Below are positions 50,811 through 63,136 of a stretch of DNA of 64,000 bases, one piece after another (position 1 is the stretch's first letter; every line of letters begins with the position of its first letter). Under the pieces are notes generated by a model. That model saw only the letters and a program-made list of their open reading frames with translations. It did no database searches and was not told the origin of the DNA. This DNA is from Zingiber officinale (taxonomy: Eukaryota; Streptophyta; Magnoliopsida; Zingiberales; Zingiberaceae). The DNA lies in contig NC_055990.1 in NCBI RefSeq assembly GCF_018446385.1, forward strand, positions 22,935,558 through 22,999,557, written 5' to 3'. The position numbers and the translations under genes are program-made.

Positions 50811-50947
50811 ACTGAAGTCATCTTTCTTGGACAACTGAAGCACCCAAACCTTGTGAAACTGATTAGGTACTATTGTGAAGATGAACAAAGGCTGCTGGTG
50901 TATGAGTTCATGACCCAGGGCAGTTTAGAGAAACTTCATTTCAAATG
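50811..50947 (+). pseudogene. Captured receptor-like cytoplasmic kinase exon
   Basis: After an AG acceptor (TTTTGATGTGCAG) the open frame reads [17 protein letters not shown] and [15 protein letters not shown], matching subdomains III-V of plant RLCK-VII (PBL/APK-type) kinases, up to a GT donor. Only this exon is present; the ATP-binding loop and catalytic loop are absent. It lies between the 5' leader of the outer CACTA and its transposase, so it is a captured fragment that could be spliced into the transposon transcript. Confidence 0.8.
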
Positions 50948-51752
50948 TATACTTTCTCCCTCTTTTGATTTTTTTTTTTTTATTTTTTCTCTGATCCATA
51001 TTATGAAACCAACCCACCTATGTACTTATTGTAGTAGTTATGATTCAAAATTACTACAAATTGACCAACACTTATACACATGTTGTAACAATTACGATTG
51101 ATAATTGCTATATTATTCTATTAATCAATATTGATTTGAGTTGAATAGATGAGAGTATTTTGAGGAAGGATTTGACTTCCTCAGGTTTGTACACTCATTT
51201 TGCTGGTCCTCAAGTTATCTTTTTTGTCACATTAGTTTGACATGAAGCTTAATAAACCTCTAAAGCCATTCCAAAAATCATTAGAAGTTTTATTATCATT
51301 TAGCAGCCCTTAGATCTATATAACTTCTAGCTTAATTACACAAATTCAGCACCATATAGAACAACTCAGGGGATATCTTCTAGCTTAACTTCTAGCTAAA
51401 CTCAACTCTGCTATTATTTGCTATTTTTCTTTATTTTTATTTTTGTTATCTGCTATTATTTGATATTTTCCTTTATTTTTATTATTCTAAAATATTTACA
51501 ATTAACATATTATTTACTGTTTTCTTTTGCTTTTATTTTTTTATCTGCTGTTATTTGATGTTGTCCTTTGTTGTTGTTATTCTAAAATATTTGCAATTAA
51601 CATCTGTTGTTATTTTTTGTTTTTGTTTTTGTTATATACCTTTCCTTTGTTATTTGTTGTTTTTAAACTTGTGTTTGTGTTAATATTTTGTATATTATTT
51701 ACAACTATTTTGAAGATGTTAGCTCATTGTTGGTTGTTTAGTTGTTACAAGA
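50948..51752. other. AT-rich spacer before the CACTA transposase
   Basis: T-rich DNA with repeated TATTATTTG.TATTTTCCTTTATTTTTAT phrases (51410-51480, 51540-51640). No gene is supported. Confidence 0.5.
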
Positions 51753-54700
51753 ATGGACAAAGAATGGATGTCAAAGGATGGACTATCACGTGAATATAAG
51801 TTTGGAGTAGAGTCTTTCTTGCAATTTGCAATGAAAAATGCTAATGATCCGAATGCAATACTATGCCCATATGCAAAATGTGGTAATCTAAAGAAGAGAA
51901 ATGCACAAACTATCATAGCACATATGTTTTATAATGGTATAGATTTGACATATCATACATGCATATGGTAGGGTGAAAGAGCTATGATAGGGAACTCAAA
52001 GAATGATAGTGTGACAAGTAGGGACAGATGAACAAAAATATGTTACTAAGGATCCAATAGATATAGTACATGCTGCATTTCATAGTTATGCCGAGAATCC
52101 AACCCAATTCAATAAGCTACTTGAAGATTCAAAGAAACCTTTATATCCGGGATGCACTAAATTTATAATGTTATCTACAGTTGTGAAATTATTCAACTTG
52201 AAGGCCAAATATAATTGGAGTGATAAAAGTTTCACTGACCTACTCAGTTTGATAGGAGAAATACTTCCAGATGATAAATAATTGCCTTTATCTTCTTATG
52301 ATGCAAAGAAAATCTTATGTGCATTAGGGATTGATTACATGAAATTAATGTTTGCCCTAATGATTGTATCTTATATCGGAAGGAGTATGAGGATTTTATC
52401 AATTGATCTACTTGCGGGATGTCAAGGTGGAAGTTGGGCCAAACAAATACGACCAAGGAAGGAGTTCCTGTAAACGTTCTATGGTATTTCCCCCCTATTC
52501 CAAGATTTCAAAGAATGTTCCGGAATTAGGAGATATCCATGGAATTGACTTGGCATGCTGATAAAAGACTTCATGATGGATACTTACGACTTCATGATGG
52601 ATACTTACGTCATCCAGCTGATGCACCATCTTGGAAAATAGTTGATCACAAGTGGCCAGATTTTGTTACTGAGGCAAGAAATTTTAGATTGGCTATATCA
52701 GCTGACGGGATGAATCCCCATGGTTCGATGAGTTCTGCATATAGTTGTTGGCCAGTTTAATGATCACTTATAATCTTCCTCCATGGTTATGTATGAAGAG
52801 AAAATTTATGATGCTCACATTGTTGATTTTTGGTCCCAAACAACCGAAAAATGATATTAATGTTTACTTAGCACCTCTAATTGATGACTTAAAATGCTTA
52901 TGGGATATAGGTGTTGAAACATATAATATAATGCATATCGACAAGAAACTTTCTCGCTTAGAGCTATCTTACTATAGACTATTAATGACTTTCCTGCATA
53001 TGAGAACATGTCAGGATGTATTGTAAAAGGATATCATGCATGCCCTATTTGTGGTGAAGAAACCTATTCAACAAAGTTGAAGCATAGTAGGAAAATGTCA
53101 TATACAGGCCATAGAAGGTTTTTACCTGCAACTCATCCTTATCGAAGGCAAAGGAAGACATTTAATGGAAACCAAGAGTTTACCCCTGCACCAAAACCAT
53201 TGAGTGGTGATGAAGTTTTGGCAAGAGTTGAAAGAATTAATTGTCATTGGGGAAAAATCAGTAGGAATATTCAGTCGAAGAAGGGTGATGTAAAATTATG
53301 CTGGAAAAAGAAATCAATATTCTTTGATCTTTAGTATTTGAAACATCTACACATTCGACATGTTCTTGATATGATGCACATTGAAAAAACATCTGTGAAA
53401 GTCTCATCGATACGTTACTTGACATTCTAGGAAAAATAAAGGACGGAGTAGCAACGAGATTAGACCTTTTGGAAATTAATGTGAGGATAAATTTGGCACC
53501 AAGGATGGGGGAGAAGAGAACATTTTTGCCAGCAGTCTGTTATACACTTAGTAAGGATGAGAAAAGAAAGATTTTGAATTCTTTATTTGGAATACAACTT
53601 CCGACATGTTACTCATCCAATTTTAAAAATCTTGTGTCGATGAAAGATTTGAAACTTATTGGCCTTAAGTCACACGACTGCCACACTTTAATGCAACAAT
53701 TGCTTCCAATGACCATCCGTGGTGTCTTGCCCAAACATGTTAGACACACTATCACTCACTTGCATTTCTTTTTCAATGGGTTATGTAATTAAGTGATAGA
53801 TGTCTCAAAGTTAGATGATATGCAAAGAGAGATTGCGATGATATTATGTTTACTTGAAAAGTATTTTCCCCTATGATTTTTTTAATATAATGATTCATTT
53901 AACTGTTCATCTTATACGAGAGGTGAAATTATGTGGATTGGTTTAGTATAGGTACATGTACCCATTTGAAAGATACATGAAGATTTTGAAAGGTTATGTG
54001 CGAAATTGCAATCGGCCTGAAGGGTGTATAGTTGAATGTTATATTGCTGAAGAGGCTGTTGAATTTTGCTCAGATTATCTTTGTAGTGTGCACACAATTG
54101 GGATCCCATCAAGTCATCGACAAATAGAACTTACTAAGCCATTATCAGGTGCTGTGGTGCACTCCACTAATCACGATGAGCTGTAGCAAAAACATCATTA
54201 CGTATTGGCAAATGATGTGGAGATTGATCTCTATATCGAGTAATTTCTCCAACTTATTAATACTTTTATGTGGTTAGCTTATATTCTATTGGTTTATTTA
54301 TTCCTAATAATTTTATTAGGGAATACATGGCATATATAAATGCAAGATTTCCTCATACGGCTAAGTCCAAGAAGTGGTTACAAGATGAGCATAACTGAAC
54401 GTTTACTACTTGGTTACATGATCGTGTAAGTACCTTTAGTATTATGTATTGGCATACATTCATTATCATATTTATGCATAATTAACAATTTATCACATAA
54501 AAAATATAAGTTGCATGTGTAGTTGATCATTCCACTCATCAAGTATCAGAAAGATTGAAGTGGATAGCGCACGGACCTAACAAGCAAGTCTTAAAGTTCT
54601 CTAATTATTTGATTGATGGGGTTACTTATGCTACAAAAGAGTGATGATATACGAGTTTGTACAAAACTCCGGAGTCAGCTTACTCGCAAAGACAATGCAA

Positions 54701-56037
54701 GTTGCTAGTGCAAAGGATAAAAAACCTATTGTGTCAGATATGATTTTTTATGGAGTTATAGAAGAAATATGGGTAGTTGATTACCACAAATTTCAAATTC
54801 CAATGTTCAAATGTAATTGTGTGGAGAATAACAACGGTATTAAAGTAGATGATCTTGGTTTCACATTGGTAAACCTCAATCGAATTGGATTCAAATACGA
54901 CTTTTTTTATCTTGGCAAGTCAAGCAAAGCAAGTATTTTACATCGAATATCCTGAATATCATTTATGGAGTGTTGTACTTGCAACTCCAAGCAGAGAGTA
55001 CTTTGAATACATAAATGGTAAAGAGTTTGAAGAAATTGCAATCCATTATCAATGTTTTAGTAGAGGGTTAACATCAATGGATGTTGATGGAGAAGATGAT
55101 AATGAACCACTATGTATTAGGGATGACTGTGATGGGAATTGGATTGACAATATTTAACTATTGAACTTTTTACTTTTCAAGATGAGTTTGTAAACAATTT
55201 AAATTGATATGTTATTTACCTTTTAAGTTTGATATATTATGAACAATATTGATATATTTTGTTTTATCATGTTGAGGTTAGTTTTTATCACTTTGTTGTT
55301 AGTTTACTTTTTCTATGATTATTTTTTTCATGTTGCTGTGGGTTTTGATTATCATGTTGCTTATATATCATGTTGGTATTTAGAAAGCTTATATATCATG
55401 TTGCTGTGATCAATAGAAGGTGTGGACTCTATGGAAGCCTCTAGAAAGCCTACAAAAAAAGAAAATTACAGTTCTAGCCACTACCGAGAGTTGGGATGGT
55501 AACACAGAGTTGGATTCTACAACCACCCAGACCACAAGAATGTCTAGAGATCGTACACACCTAGATAAGCTAGCTAAGCAAAGGATTCAAGGAGTTAGAA
55601 AGGATGTTGCATTCAATAAACTTGGACAACCAATAGGAGAAGCAGCTATTGCAATGCAAAGTTATATTGGTGTGTTTGCTCGAGAAAATGTTCAAATTAG
55701 TTACAAGACTTGGAAATATGTTCCAAGTGATGTTAATGAACTAATATGAGAATTAGTTAATGTATGTAAATTAGCATGTTTTAATAATTATTATGATATA
55801 TTTACTATTTGTATTAATTTTTTTAATGTATTTCCATTTTGTGATTTACAGTTGATGTACAATGTTGACCCAAAGTGGAAGAAGGGCTGTTTGAAATCAA
55901 CAAATAATAAGTGGTGTCAATACAAAAGTTATCTCACTAAGACGTTCATTTTAAGTAAGCTTGATAAACTTGAGGAGTTGGATGAGCCACTTACTGGATA
56001 GGGTATTACAATAGATACTTGGAGGTCGTTTGTAATT
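51753..56037 (+). pseudogene. CACTA TNP2-type transposase, decayed and truncated
   Basis: Starts MDKEWM with a transposase-associated N-terminal zinc-binding domain (NAILCPYAKCGNLKKR). Shifted frames follow: LYPGCTKF, an IYNLPPWLCMKRKFM transposase block (about 52750-53000), a zinc-binding stretch ACPICGEETYSTKLKHSRK near 53040, a DUF4218-like region (53480-54190), a DUF4216-like region (WSVVLATPSREYFEYI, 54640-55157) and a C-terminal region (GQPIGEAAIAMQSYIGVFAR, 55420-55750). Many stops and shifts separate them. The final exon from 55852 is cut at the block B junction after TWRSFV. No functional transposase is expected. Confidence 0.88.
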
Positions 56038-56564
56038 ACAAAAGCACGCTTAACTTTTGATCCAAAATGAACCATGGGGTTTACAACCACTCAAATTGAA
56101 GCTCTTTTAAAGATCTACAGTTGCATATCATGTGACAAAAGGCAATTTACCAAATCGTCCCTAGGCCAACACAGAGGAGGTAAATCACGGGTGGCTACTA
56201 GTTATTAGTGCAGGTGGCAAGTAATGGGGTGAGGCATGCTCGGACACACCGAGTTTTGACCCCAAGACCTCATGTGGTAACATCCCATGCCTTACCACCA
56301 CACTGCCCTAAGGGGACATCTACAGTTGCATACCAGATTCAACTTGTAGTGACACAGTTTCAGATCCAAAAGGTGTTATTTAAAAAGACCTTTCAGAAGC
56401 CCAAAAGACCTTCGTTCAGGATAAAGATGCTCAAACAATGTAGGAAGGACTTGAGCTAGCACAACAAAGGCAAGGATAAAACACGCGATAAGAGTAATGA
56501 TTTTAACCCCTTTGGCTTTATTTATTTTGGGATTGATAATCATAGGACTCATTATGATATACTC

Positions 56565-57325
56565 TGTAATACCTCGGTTATGAGATTCTGGTTAAGTATG
56601 GCTTAAAAGGTTAGATGGTACTATCCATATCACCAAGGTGCATGTTCCTTTTCGGAAGCCCAAACTTAAGAACTCTAAAGTTAAGCGTGCTTGGCTTGGA
56701 GAAATCTGAGGATGGGTGACCTCTTGGGAAGTTTTTTAGGGTGCATGCGAGTGAGGACAAAACACGCTAAAATGATCTTCGGTGGTCTGTGGAGCTAGTC
56801 ATCAACTGATGGGCAATTTTGGTGGCGTTCCCGGTTCGGTTCAAGTGGGGGCCACCCGGGTCGGGGCATTACAGATGGTATCAGAGCGACCTTGCGATCA
56901 TGAGTGCGCCTGTGACAGGAGCACCCAGGGCACCACCTAGCGAGGGAGATTCTGGGATTTGTCTATGGTGTGATTCGTGGTTACATAACGAGGATGTTGT
57001 GTCTTTAAGTGGGGGTGAGTATAATACCCCGATTATGAGATTCTGGTTAAGTATGGCTTAAAAGATTAGATGGTACTATCTGTATCACCAAGGTGCACCT
57101 TCCTTTTCGGAAGCCCAAACTTACGAACTCCAAAGTTAAGCGTGCTTGGTTTGGAGAAATCTGAGGATGGTTGACATACTGGGAAGTTTTCCAGGGTGTG
57201 TGCGAGTGAGGACAAAAAATGCTAAAATCTTCGGTGGTCTGTGGAGCTAGTCAACAACCGATGAACAATTTTGTTGGCGTTCCCGGTTCGGTTTGGGTGG
57301 GGGTCGTCCGGGCCGGGGCATTACA
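56565..57325 (+). mobile_element. Cassandra TRIM retrotransposon (copy B)
   Basis: 5' LTR 56565-56873 and 3' LTR 57020-57325, with the same TACTC target-site duplication as copy A. PBS TGGTATCAGAGC lies at 56876-56887. The 3' LTR starts TATAATACC, so its terminal TG is mutated. The 5S rRNA-like core (ACTCTAAAGTTAAGCGTGCT in the 5' LTR) remains. Confidence 0.9.
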
Positions 57326-58185
57326 TACTCGCTATGAGAAAAATTATTAATATATGATATTTAGATGATCATGTTTTGACTAGTCTTGACCTTAGAGATA
57401 ATATTTATTGGATGATAAGTTGGGTAGGATGGAATGGATTGATGAGTACGAAGTATCCTACTTATCTTAGGATTACCTTTGAATTTCATTTTCACTAGAG
57501 GTTAATATTTTAAAGGTGAAGAATGTCAAAAATGTCGGATTAATTTTTGATTGGTTAACATTGACATCATATGACCCTAGAAACTTTTGATTTGATTTTG
57601 AATTACCTTATGGTGAGGAAAAGAGTGAGTTGATGAATATTGACATTGGAGGATTAATCACCACCGTAGCCCAAGCTCATGATTATAATTTGATCAAACT
57701 TGAGGTAGCTCGAGGATGGATATGGAAGCTTATGTAGTGGTGTCCATGATTGTTAGGGATGATGATTATTAACGTTGGATTTTTAAGTACCAATTATCTC
57801 ATCCCTTGAGCATATTGACATGGATCCCCCACATCTCCCATCCACATGAGTTGCCCCACTTACACATTCTTTTCTTTCTTTTGCTAATTTTTCTGTAGCG
57901 TATTTGATGTATAATTTTTTAGAGATCGTGACTACCCTCTCCACCATTAGAGAGGAACAAACTGAGCAGAGGGTAGAGATATATTACTAGAGAGGCGATG
58001 ATTATTATCACAGTGAGGAGCATGATAGCTAGATGGAGGAGTATCGTCAAAAGTGGAATACCTTATACGCTTGACATGCATCTCTAGGTAACCTCCCTCA
58101 CTTCCCTCTTTTTCACATCTACCTCCTCTGGAATAAATTTTGAAATCATTAAGCAGAATACTTTATCGAGTCTAGGGGATGTTTG

Positions 58186-58698
58186 TAGGGGTGTAATGAA
58201 ATCGAGCTGAGCCGAGCTGAACTTTTGAATTTTTGAGTTTGGCTTGTTTATAATTGAACCGAGCTCGAGCTTTATTTAATAAATATATTCTTATCTCACG
58301 AGCTTATTCGAGCTTTTATCGAACCTAAACGAGCTTAATAAATATAAATCATAAATTTAAATATTTATTAAAAACAAAATTATATATTTAGAGAAAATTA
58401 TGATATTCTTATTAAAATTTATAATTGTATTCTAATAAATAAATTTAATATATTTATCTATCTTTTTTATAAGTAGAGTGTAAAATTTATAAATTCAATA
58501 TCAAAACTATTATTTTTTCATTTAAAAGTTGATTCATGAGCTTACTAACGAACATGTTCATGAGTTAACAAGCCGAGTATTGTGAAGCTTGAGTTTGGTT
58601 TGTTTATCTTAACGAGCATCATTAGACGAGCTCAAATGAGCTTTTATTGAATCAAACTTTGAATACATCATGAGCGGCTTAGTTCATTTACATTCCTA
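58186..58698. mobile_element. hAT-type MITE (copy B)
   Basis: Same element as at 23744, same GATGTTTG 8-base target-site duplications, and only a few substitutions over 513 bases. Confidence 0.85.
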
Positions 58699-58706
58699 GA
58701 TGTTTG

Positions 58707-60962
58707 TTAGTTAGTTAAGATAGTTTTGCTAGTTTTTAGTTTAGTTTTGTTAGCTTTGTCATGTTTACATTGCATCATCATTTTTTTTATGTTGCATTAT
58801 CATCATGCTTATATGTCGTTCATGCATTGTTTGTTTCTTATAGCATGATAAACTTTATGTTCTTGTGATAGTATGCTAGTATGACAGTATGCTTAGCAAT
58901 CTATTTTCTTCAATCTGTAGTAGCATGATGAGCAATTATTTTTGCCGTAAGAATTTTGATGTTGGCCTAATTGTTTAGGATCTCTTATCACATTATGCTT
59001 GATTTTGATAATTGATATATTTGAGAATATTATAATTCATAAAACCGAACTAGTACTATTGTTTCTTAGGTGACCCCTCACTGCATTTTGGTTAGTAAAA
59101 AAGCTCAGATCATGGTACGCATTAGCAAATCAAAATCCCAGAAAACAAAGATTGTGTAAAAAAATAATATTATGAAAAATAAAGTTTCTCAAGCGTTGTG
59201 CATTATTGAAAAAAGGGAATAGAAAATAGTTATCGTGAGTGAAAACTGATAAGGTCCCCCTTTAAGACGGAGTTATATTACTAGGAAATATCTATCAAGT
59301 TTCTCTTGATATCGAGTACTCTTTTGAGACCTTGTGTAGATGGTGCAGGGCACTTTGGGCAGAATGAACCTTGCGTTTGACAAGTGCCTATCATTGAGTG
59401 ACATATAAGTGTCTATCCCAAGAAGCATTAAGAACATGGTTAGATGATGATGAGTCTGACGGTAGAATATGGGGAGTATCACAAGCATGAGCAACATGAC
59501 CCCATATTTCTCCCACCAAATAAATCAAGAAAGTGTGATTGGCTCCTGACGTGGTGTCCAAGCTTTACTAGTTGTTCAATTGCTATATGTTTGTTCTACT
59601 TTAGAATTGAACACTGTTTGTTTAGGAAATGTACCCTACATTTTACCACCACACCAGGCCCTACGGCCAACACGTGCTTTTTGTGTGTGAAAAGGTAACT
59701 TGCTCACCCCAAGTGCCCCTCACCTTCAACCCCACAACGAGATGAAGGGAGTAATTCATGGAAACTAAGGGACATCTCTAGGTAAAAGAGATTTCATTAT
59801 CCAAGGAATTATTCTTCCGGGGATTCGATCCTTGCTCTTATGTGGCAATCTATCACTCAAGTACCAATTTGACTATACTTGTAGGGGCACATATCATCCA
59901 AATATGGAGCCCATCACAAATACCAACTCTTTTTTTTTTAAAAAAAATTCTTTTAGTTTACACCAAGTATCCAACTTACACCGACTAATCCTGCGGGGTG
60001 ACCAACCCAGTCGATGAGAGTTTTTTACTGATTACTAAGATAAATTAGAAAGGGCTTACCATGGGTGCTCATTAACCCAATATTATTAGTTTGACCGTCC
60101 ATTAAGAAAAAAGTACCAACTCTGATGTGAATCTTAAGTTGGTGTAGATTTATATAATAGTCTTTTATGGTGGCAAATATAACAGTCTTAAGTGATTTTT
60201 GATCTATTGAATCCGATTATTAACTGATTTAACCAAACAATTTCCATTAATTATTAATACTACGAGTGCTATGAATTTAGTCACTCTGAGGAAGAGCATG
60301 AGAAGTTAGTTCGTATCCTCTTGGGATGATACGGTAGTTAAGATATAGGATATTACTACATGGTATATTGGAGTCGAAACTAAGTGCGTCTGAGCGTGTC
60401 TTCCTCTATGCCTTGACTAATTGCACTAATATATGGTTAATAGTAATCCGTGATTTATCTCTTCTTGTTGGTCTAGAGACGGATTGACGAAAGTACTGAT
60501 ATGAGCGAATCGCCACTTTTTTACCACATGGTGAGCTGATTCACCATGAGCAATATAATGCAGTAGAAATTGAGGATTGATAGATGCTTCATATAAAATA
60601 TTTTCTTCGCACTCACCTCACGTTGTATTAATATTTTTCCTTATGAATTAAAATATTCTTGCCAATCAATCTTGTGCATTGCGTGCAGTGAAGAGCAATG
60701 TTTTGAATTATATATGACAAATAGTGAATGATGGTTTCCTTCATTCTCTTCCTTTCTTAGAGGACAAACTCTCTCTTAAGGTAATGAAGGCCTAACTTAA
60801 ATCCTACATTCTCCCTCTTTGGCACACATAAAAAACTCTCCCCCTGTAATCACACGTTATTTACGACTTCATTTATTGTTCACAACACCACAATAAAAGT
60901 CTCATACCCTTCATTGTGTCTAATACTCAACGTTGAACAATCACCACTTCGCAATGCTCATC
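58707..60962. other. Non-coding part of duplicated block B
   Basis: Collinear with 24265-26522 of copy A. No gene is supported. Shared open frames at 59273-59698 carry no family signal. Confidence 0.5.
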
Positions 60963-61092
60963 CTAGATGTAACGCCCAAAAATTCTCAAACCTATTTTAG
61001 AATTATTCTATGATTTTTCTGGAATTTTTAGATATTTTTTCGGAATTTTCCGAGTATCGGAAGTAGCAAAAATAAATAGAACCGCAAAATAG

Positions 61093-61165
61093 CTTAGGCG
61101 GGAATCGAACCCGAGACCTATGGTTTAGGGATAATGTTAGTAACCGGTTGAACCCAGCAGGGCCG
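61093..61165 (-). other. tRNA-like stretch in the solo LTR
   Basis: On the minus strand it reads GGGTTCAACCGGTTACTAAC, A-box-like, then after about 20 bases GGTCTCGGGTTCGATTCCC, a good B-box/T-arm. Length and spacing resemble a tRNA or tRNA-derived SINE head. The acceptor and anticodon stems are not convincing, so it is not called as a tRNA gene. Confidence 0.4.
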
Positions 61166-62814
61166 TGCTGAAAGGAAAGGGAATCAATTATATTTATAAT
61201 TGGTTTGGCCGAATTAATTATTTAGTATAAATAGGAAAAACATAAGTTGGTTTGGGTTATTTTCTATTTGGTTCGGCAACTTCCTTCTCCTCACCCTAAC
61301 TCACGCCGATTCCCTCTCCTCCTCCTCCTCTCGGCGCACCAAGCCAAGGCTCAAGGGATCATCTTCCGGCGACGACTCCAACACGAAAAAGATTCTTCTC
61401 CGCGAGAGGAACGCGAAGACGTGAGCGGATCGTCGAGAAGATCATCTCCATCGGAATTCTAGCGAATAGAATCGTAAGAAATTACGAATAGGAGGTAAGA
61501 AACCCCTCACCTGCAGTATAATAGCTTCCGATTGAGTTTTTATGCTTTAGTTAGGATGTATGCAGATTTTGTTTATCGATATCTAGGGTGTATTTAACTC
61601 TCTTCGCAGATTAGGGATTTAGTTGAGCACCTCTAGATGGGCCGGACACGTTTCCCTCTTCAGATAGGAGGTTAGACGTTGTCGGGTGCCTAGAGGTGGT
61701 CTCCCTAATAGAGAGGAGAGCTAGGGCACACTAAGTGTTCGATAAAATAGCTAGTTTAGTAAAAATGCACCATATGCATCTTTAACAGCTCAGTTAGATA
61801 CATTAGGAGTATCTATTCAGTATTCTCAGTTTATTACAGCTTATGTGGATCAGATATCCAAAGGGTGGGCTCCCGCAGTCGCCTCTAGGTTTAGATAACC
61901 TAGCTCTAGGTTCAGATAACCTAGAAACAATAGAATAAGCAAGTATTAGCTATTTCAGTATTTTATTTTCAGTGGCACTGTACTGGATCAGATATCCATT
62001 GGGTTGGACTCCCATAGTCGTCCCTAGGTTTAGATAACCTAGTTAACCCTACTAAATTCGGGACTTGCAAACCCGGGTCTAGTTAGGGATGCGCGCACAG
62101 CAAGTACAGCTGCCGGGCCCAAACAGCATGATTATTATTTTCACTTATTATGAATTAGTTTTCAAAACTCAAAATCAGTTATGTTAGTTGAGTTGAATTC
62201 AGTATCTGTTAGTTTCAGTTTAGCTCATTATATGTTCAGCTCAGTTTTTCTATGATTTGGGTATGATAGCTTTATGTTCAGTTCATATTCACATGCTTTA
62301 GATGATAGTATGCCATGGCTAGTTTTGATTGCTATGTATTGTATGATAGTATGCCATGTTTTAGTTCAATCAGTACATATTTCAAACGGCATGTTTTAAA
62401 AGCATATTGCATCGAATGCATGTTTTTGTGAGATAGATGGTTTCTTACTAAGCTTTAAGCTTACAGATTCTATTTTTCCTTATACTACAGATAAAGGTAA
62501 AGGAAAAATGGACTAACAGAGGAAGCTGGAGGGCAATGCAAGAATGGTGTGTGTGGCAGGAACTGGAATAAAAGACCTTGGAGAGTTTAGCAAATTCGAA
62601 CCTAGTTCTTCCTTAAAGACATTTTCTTATACTTTCCTTTCTATGCATTTCTAGTAGTTACAGGTTATGAGTCGATGAACCATGCTCCATGTCATGTTGG
62701 AATGTTAGCTATAGGTTATTTGAATGTTTATTATGCATTAGTTAGTTGTTATGTGAGATCTTTGGCACGCATCAGTGCTGAAATCAGAAGTTTCTGATAT
62801 GAAATCAGAAACCC

Positions 62815-63136
62815 CGATCGGTTAGCCGACCGATCAGGAATGGGGTTGCGCCACTGGATCGGTCAGCCGACCGATCCAGACTCGAACAGAGAGTTTATGG
62901 ATCGGTCTACCGACCGATCAGGGTGCTCCTGGATCGGTCGGTAGACCGATCCAGCTGCGTACAGAAGAGGGCAGAAGCACGGAGGCTCACTGATCGGTCT
63001 ACCGACCGATCAACGTGCTCCTGGATCGGTCGGTAGACCGATCCAGCTGCATACAGAAGCTATGGATCGGTCAGCCGACCGACCCAGAGTCCCCTTCCGT
63101 GCCAGAATCAAGCTGGATCGATCCCTGGATCGATCC
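62815..63136. repeat. Array of eight 22-bp GATCGGTC palindromes in the solo LTR
   Basis: Units at about 62816, 62856, 62899, 62931, 62991, 63023, 63064 and 63115. Each has the form GGATCGGTC-NNNN-GACCGATCC; the last is GGATCGATCC-CT-GGATCGATCC. Spacers of 10-40 bases are mostly unrelated. The design matches the Copia LTR palindromes (AATCGATC..GATCGATT) in length and arm composition. Confidence 0.88.

Noticed and set aside
51753..56037. An active CACTA transposase
   Set aside because: Numerous stops and frame changes, and the C-terminus is cut at the duplication junction.
61093..61165. A genuine tRNA gene
   Set aside because: The B box is good, but the anticodon and acceptor stems do not pair convincingly, and it lies inside an LTR.
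62815..63136. CRISPR-like array in the solo LTR
   Set aside because: Same reasoning: variable spacing and location within an LTR; the repeats are LTR palindromes.
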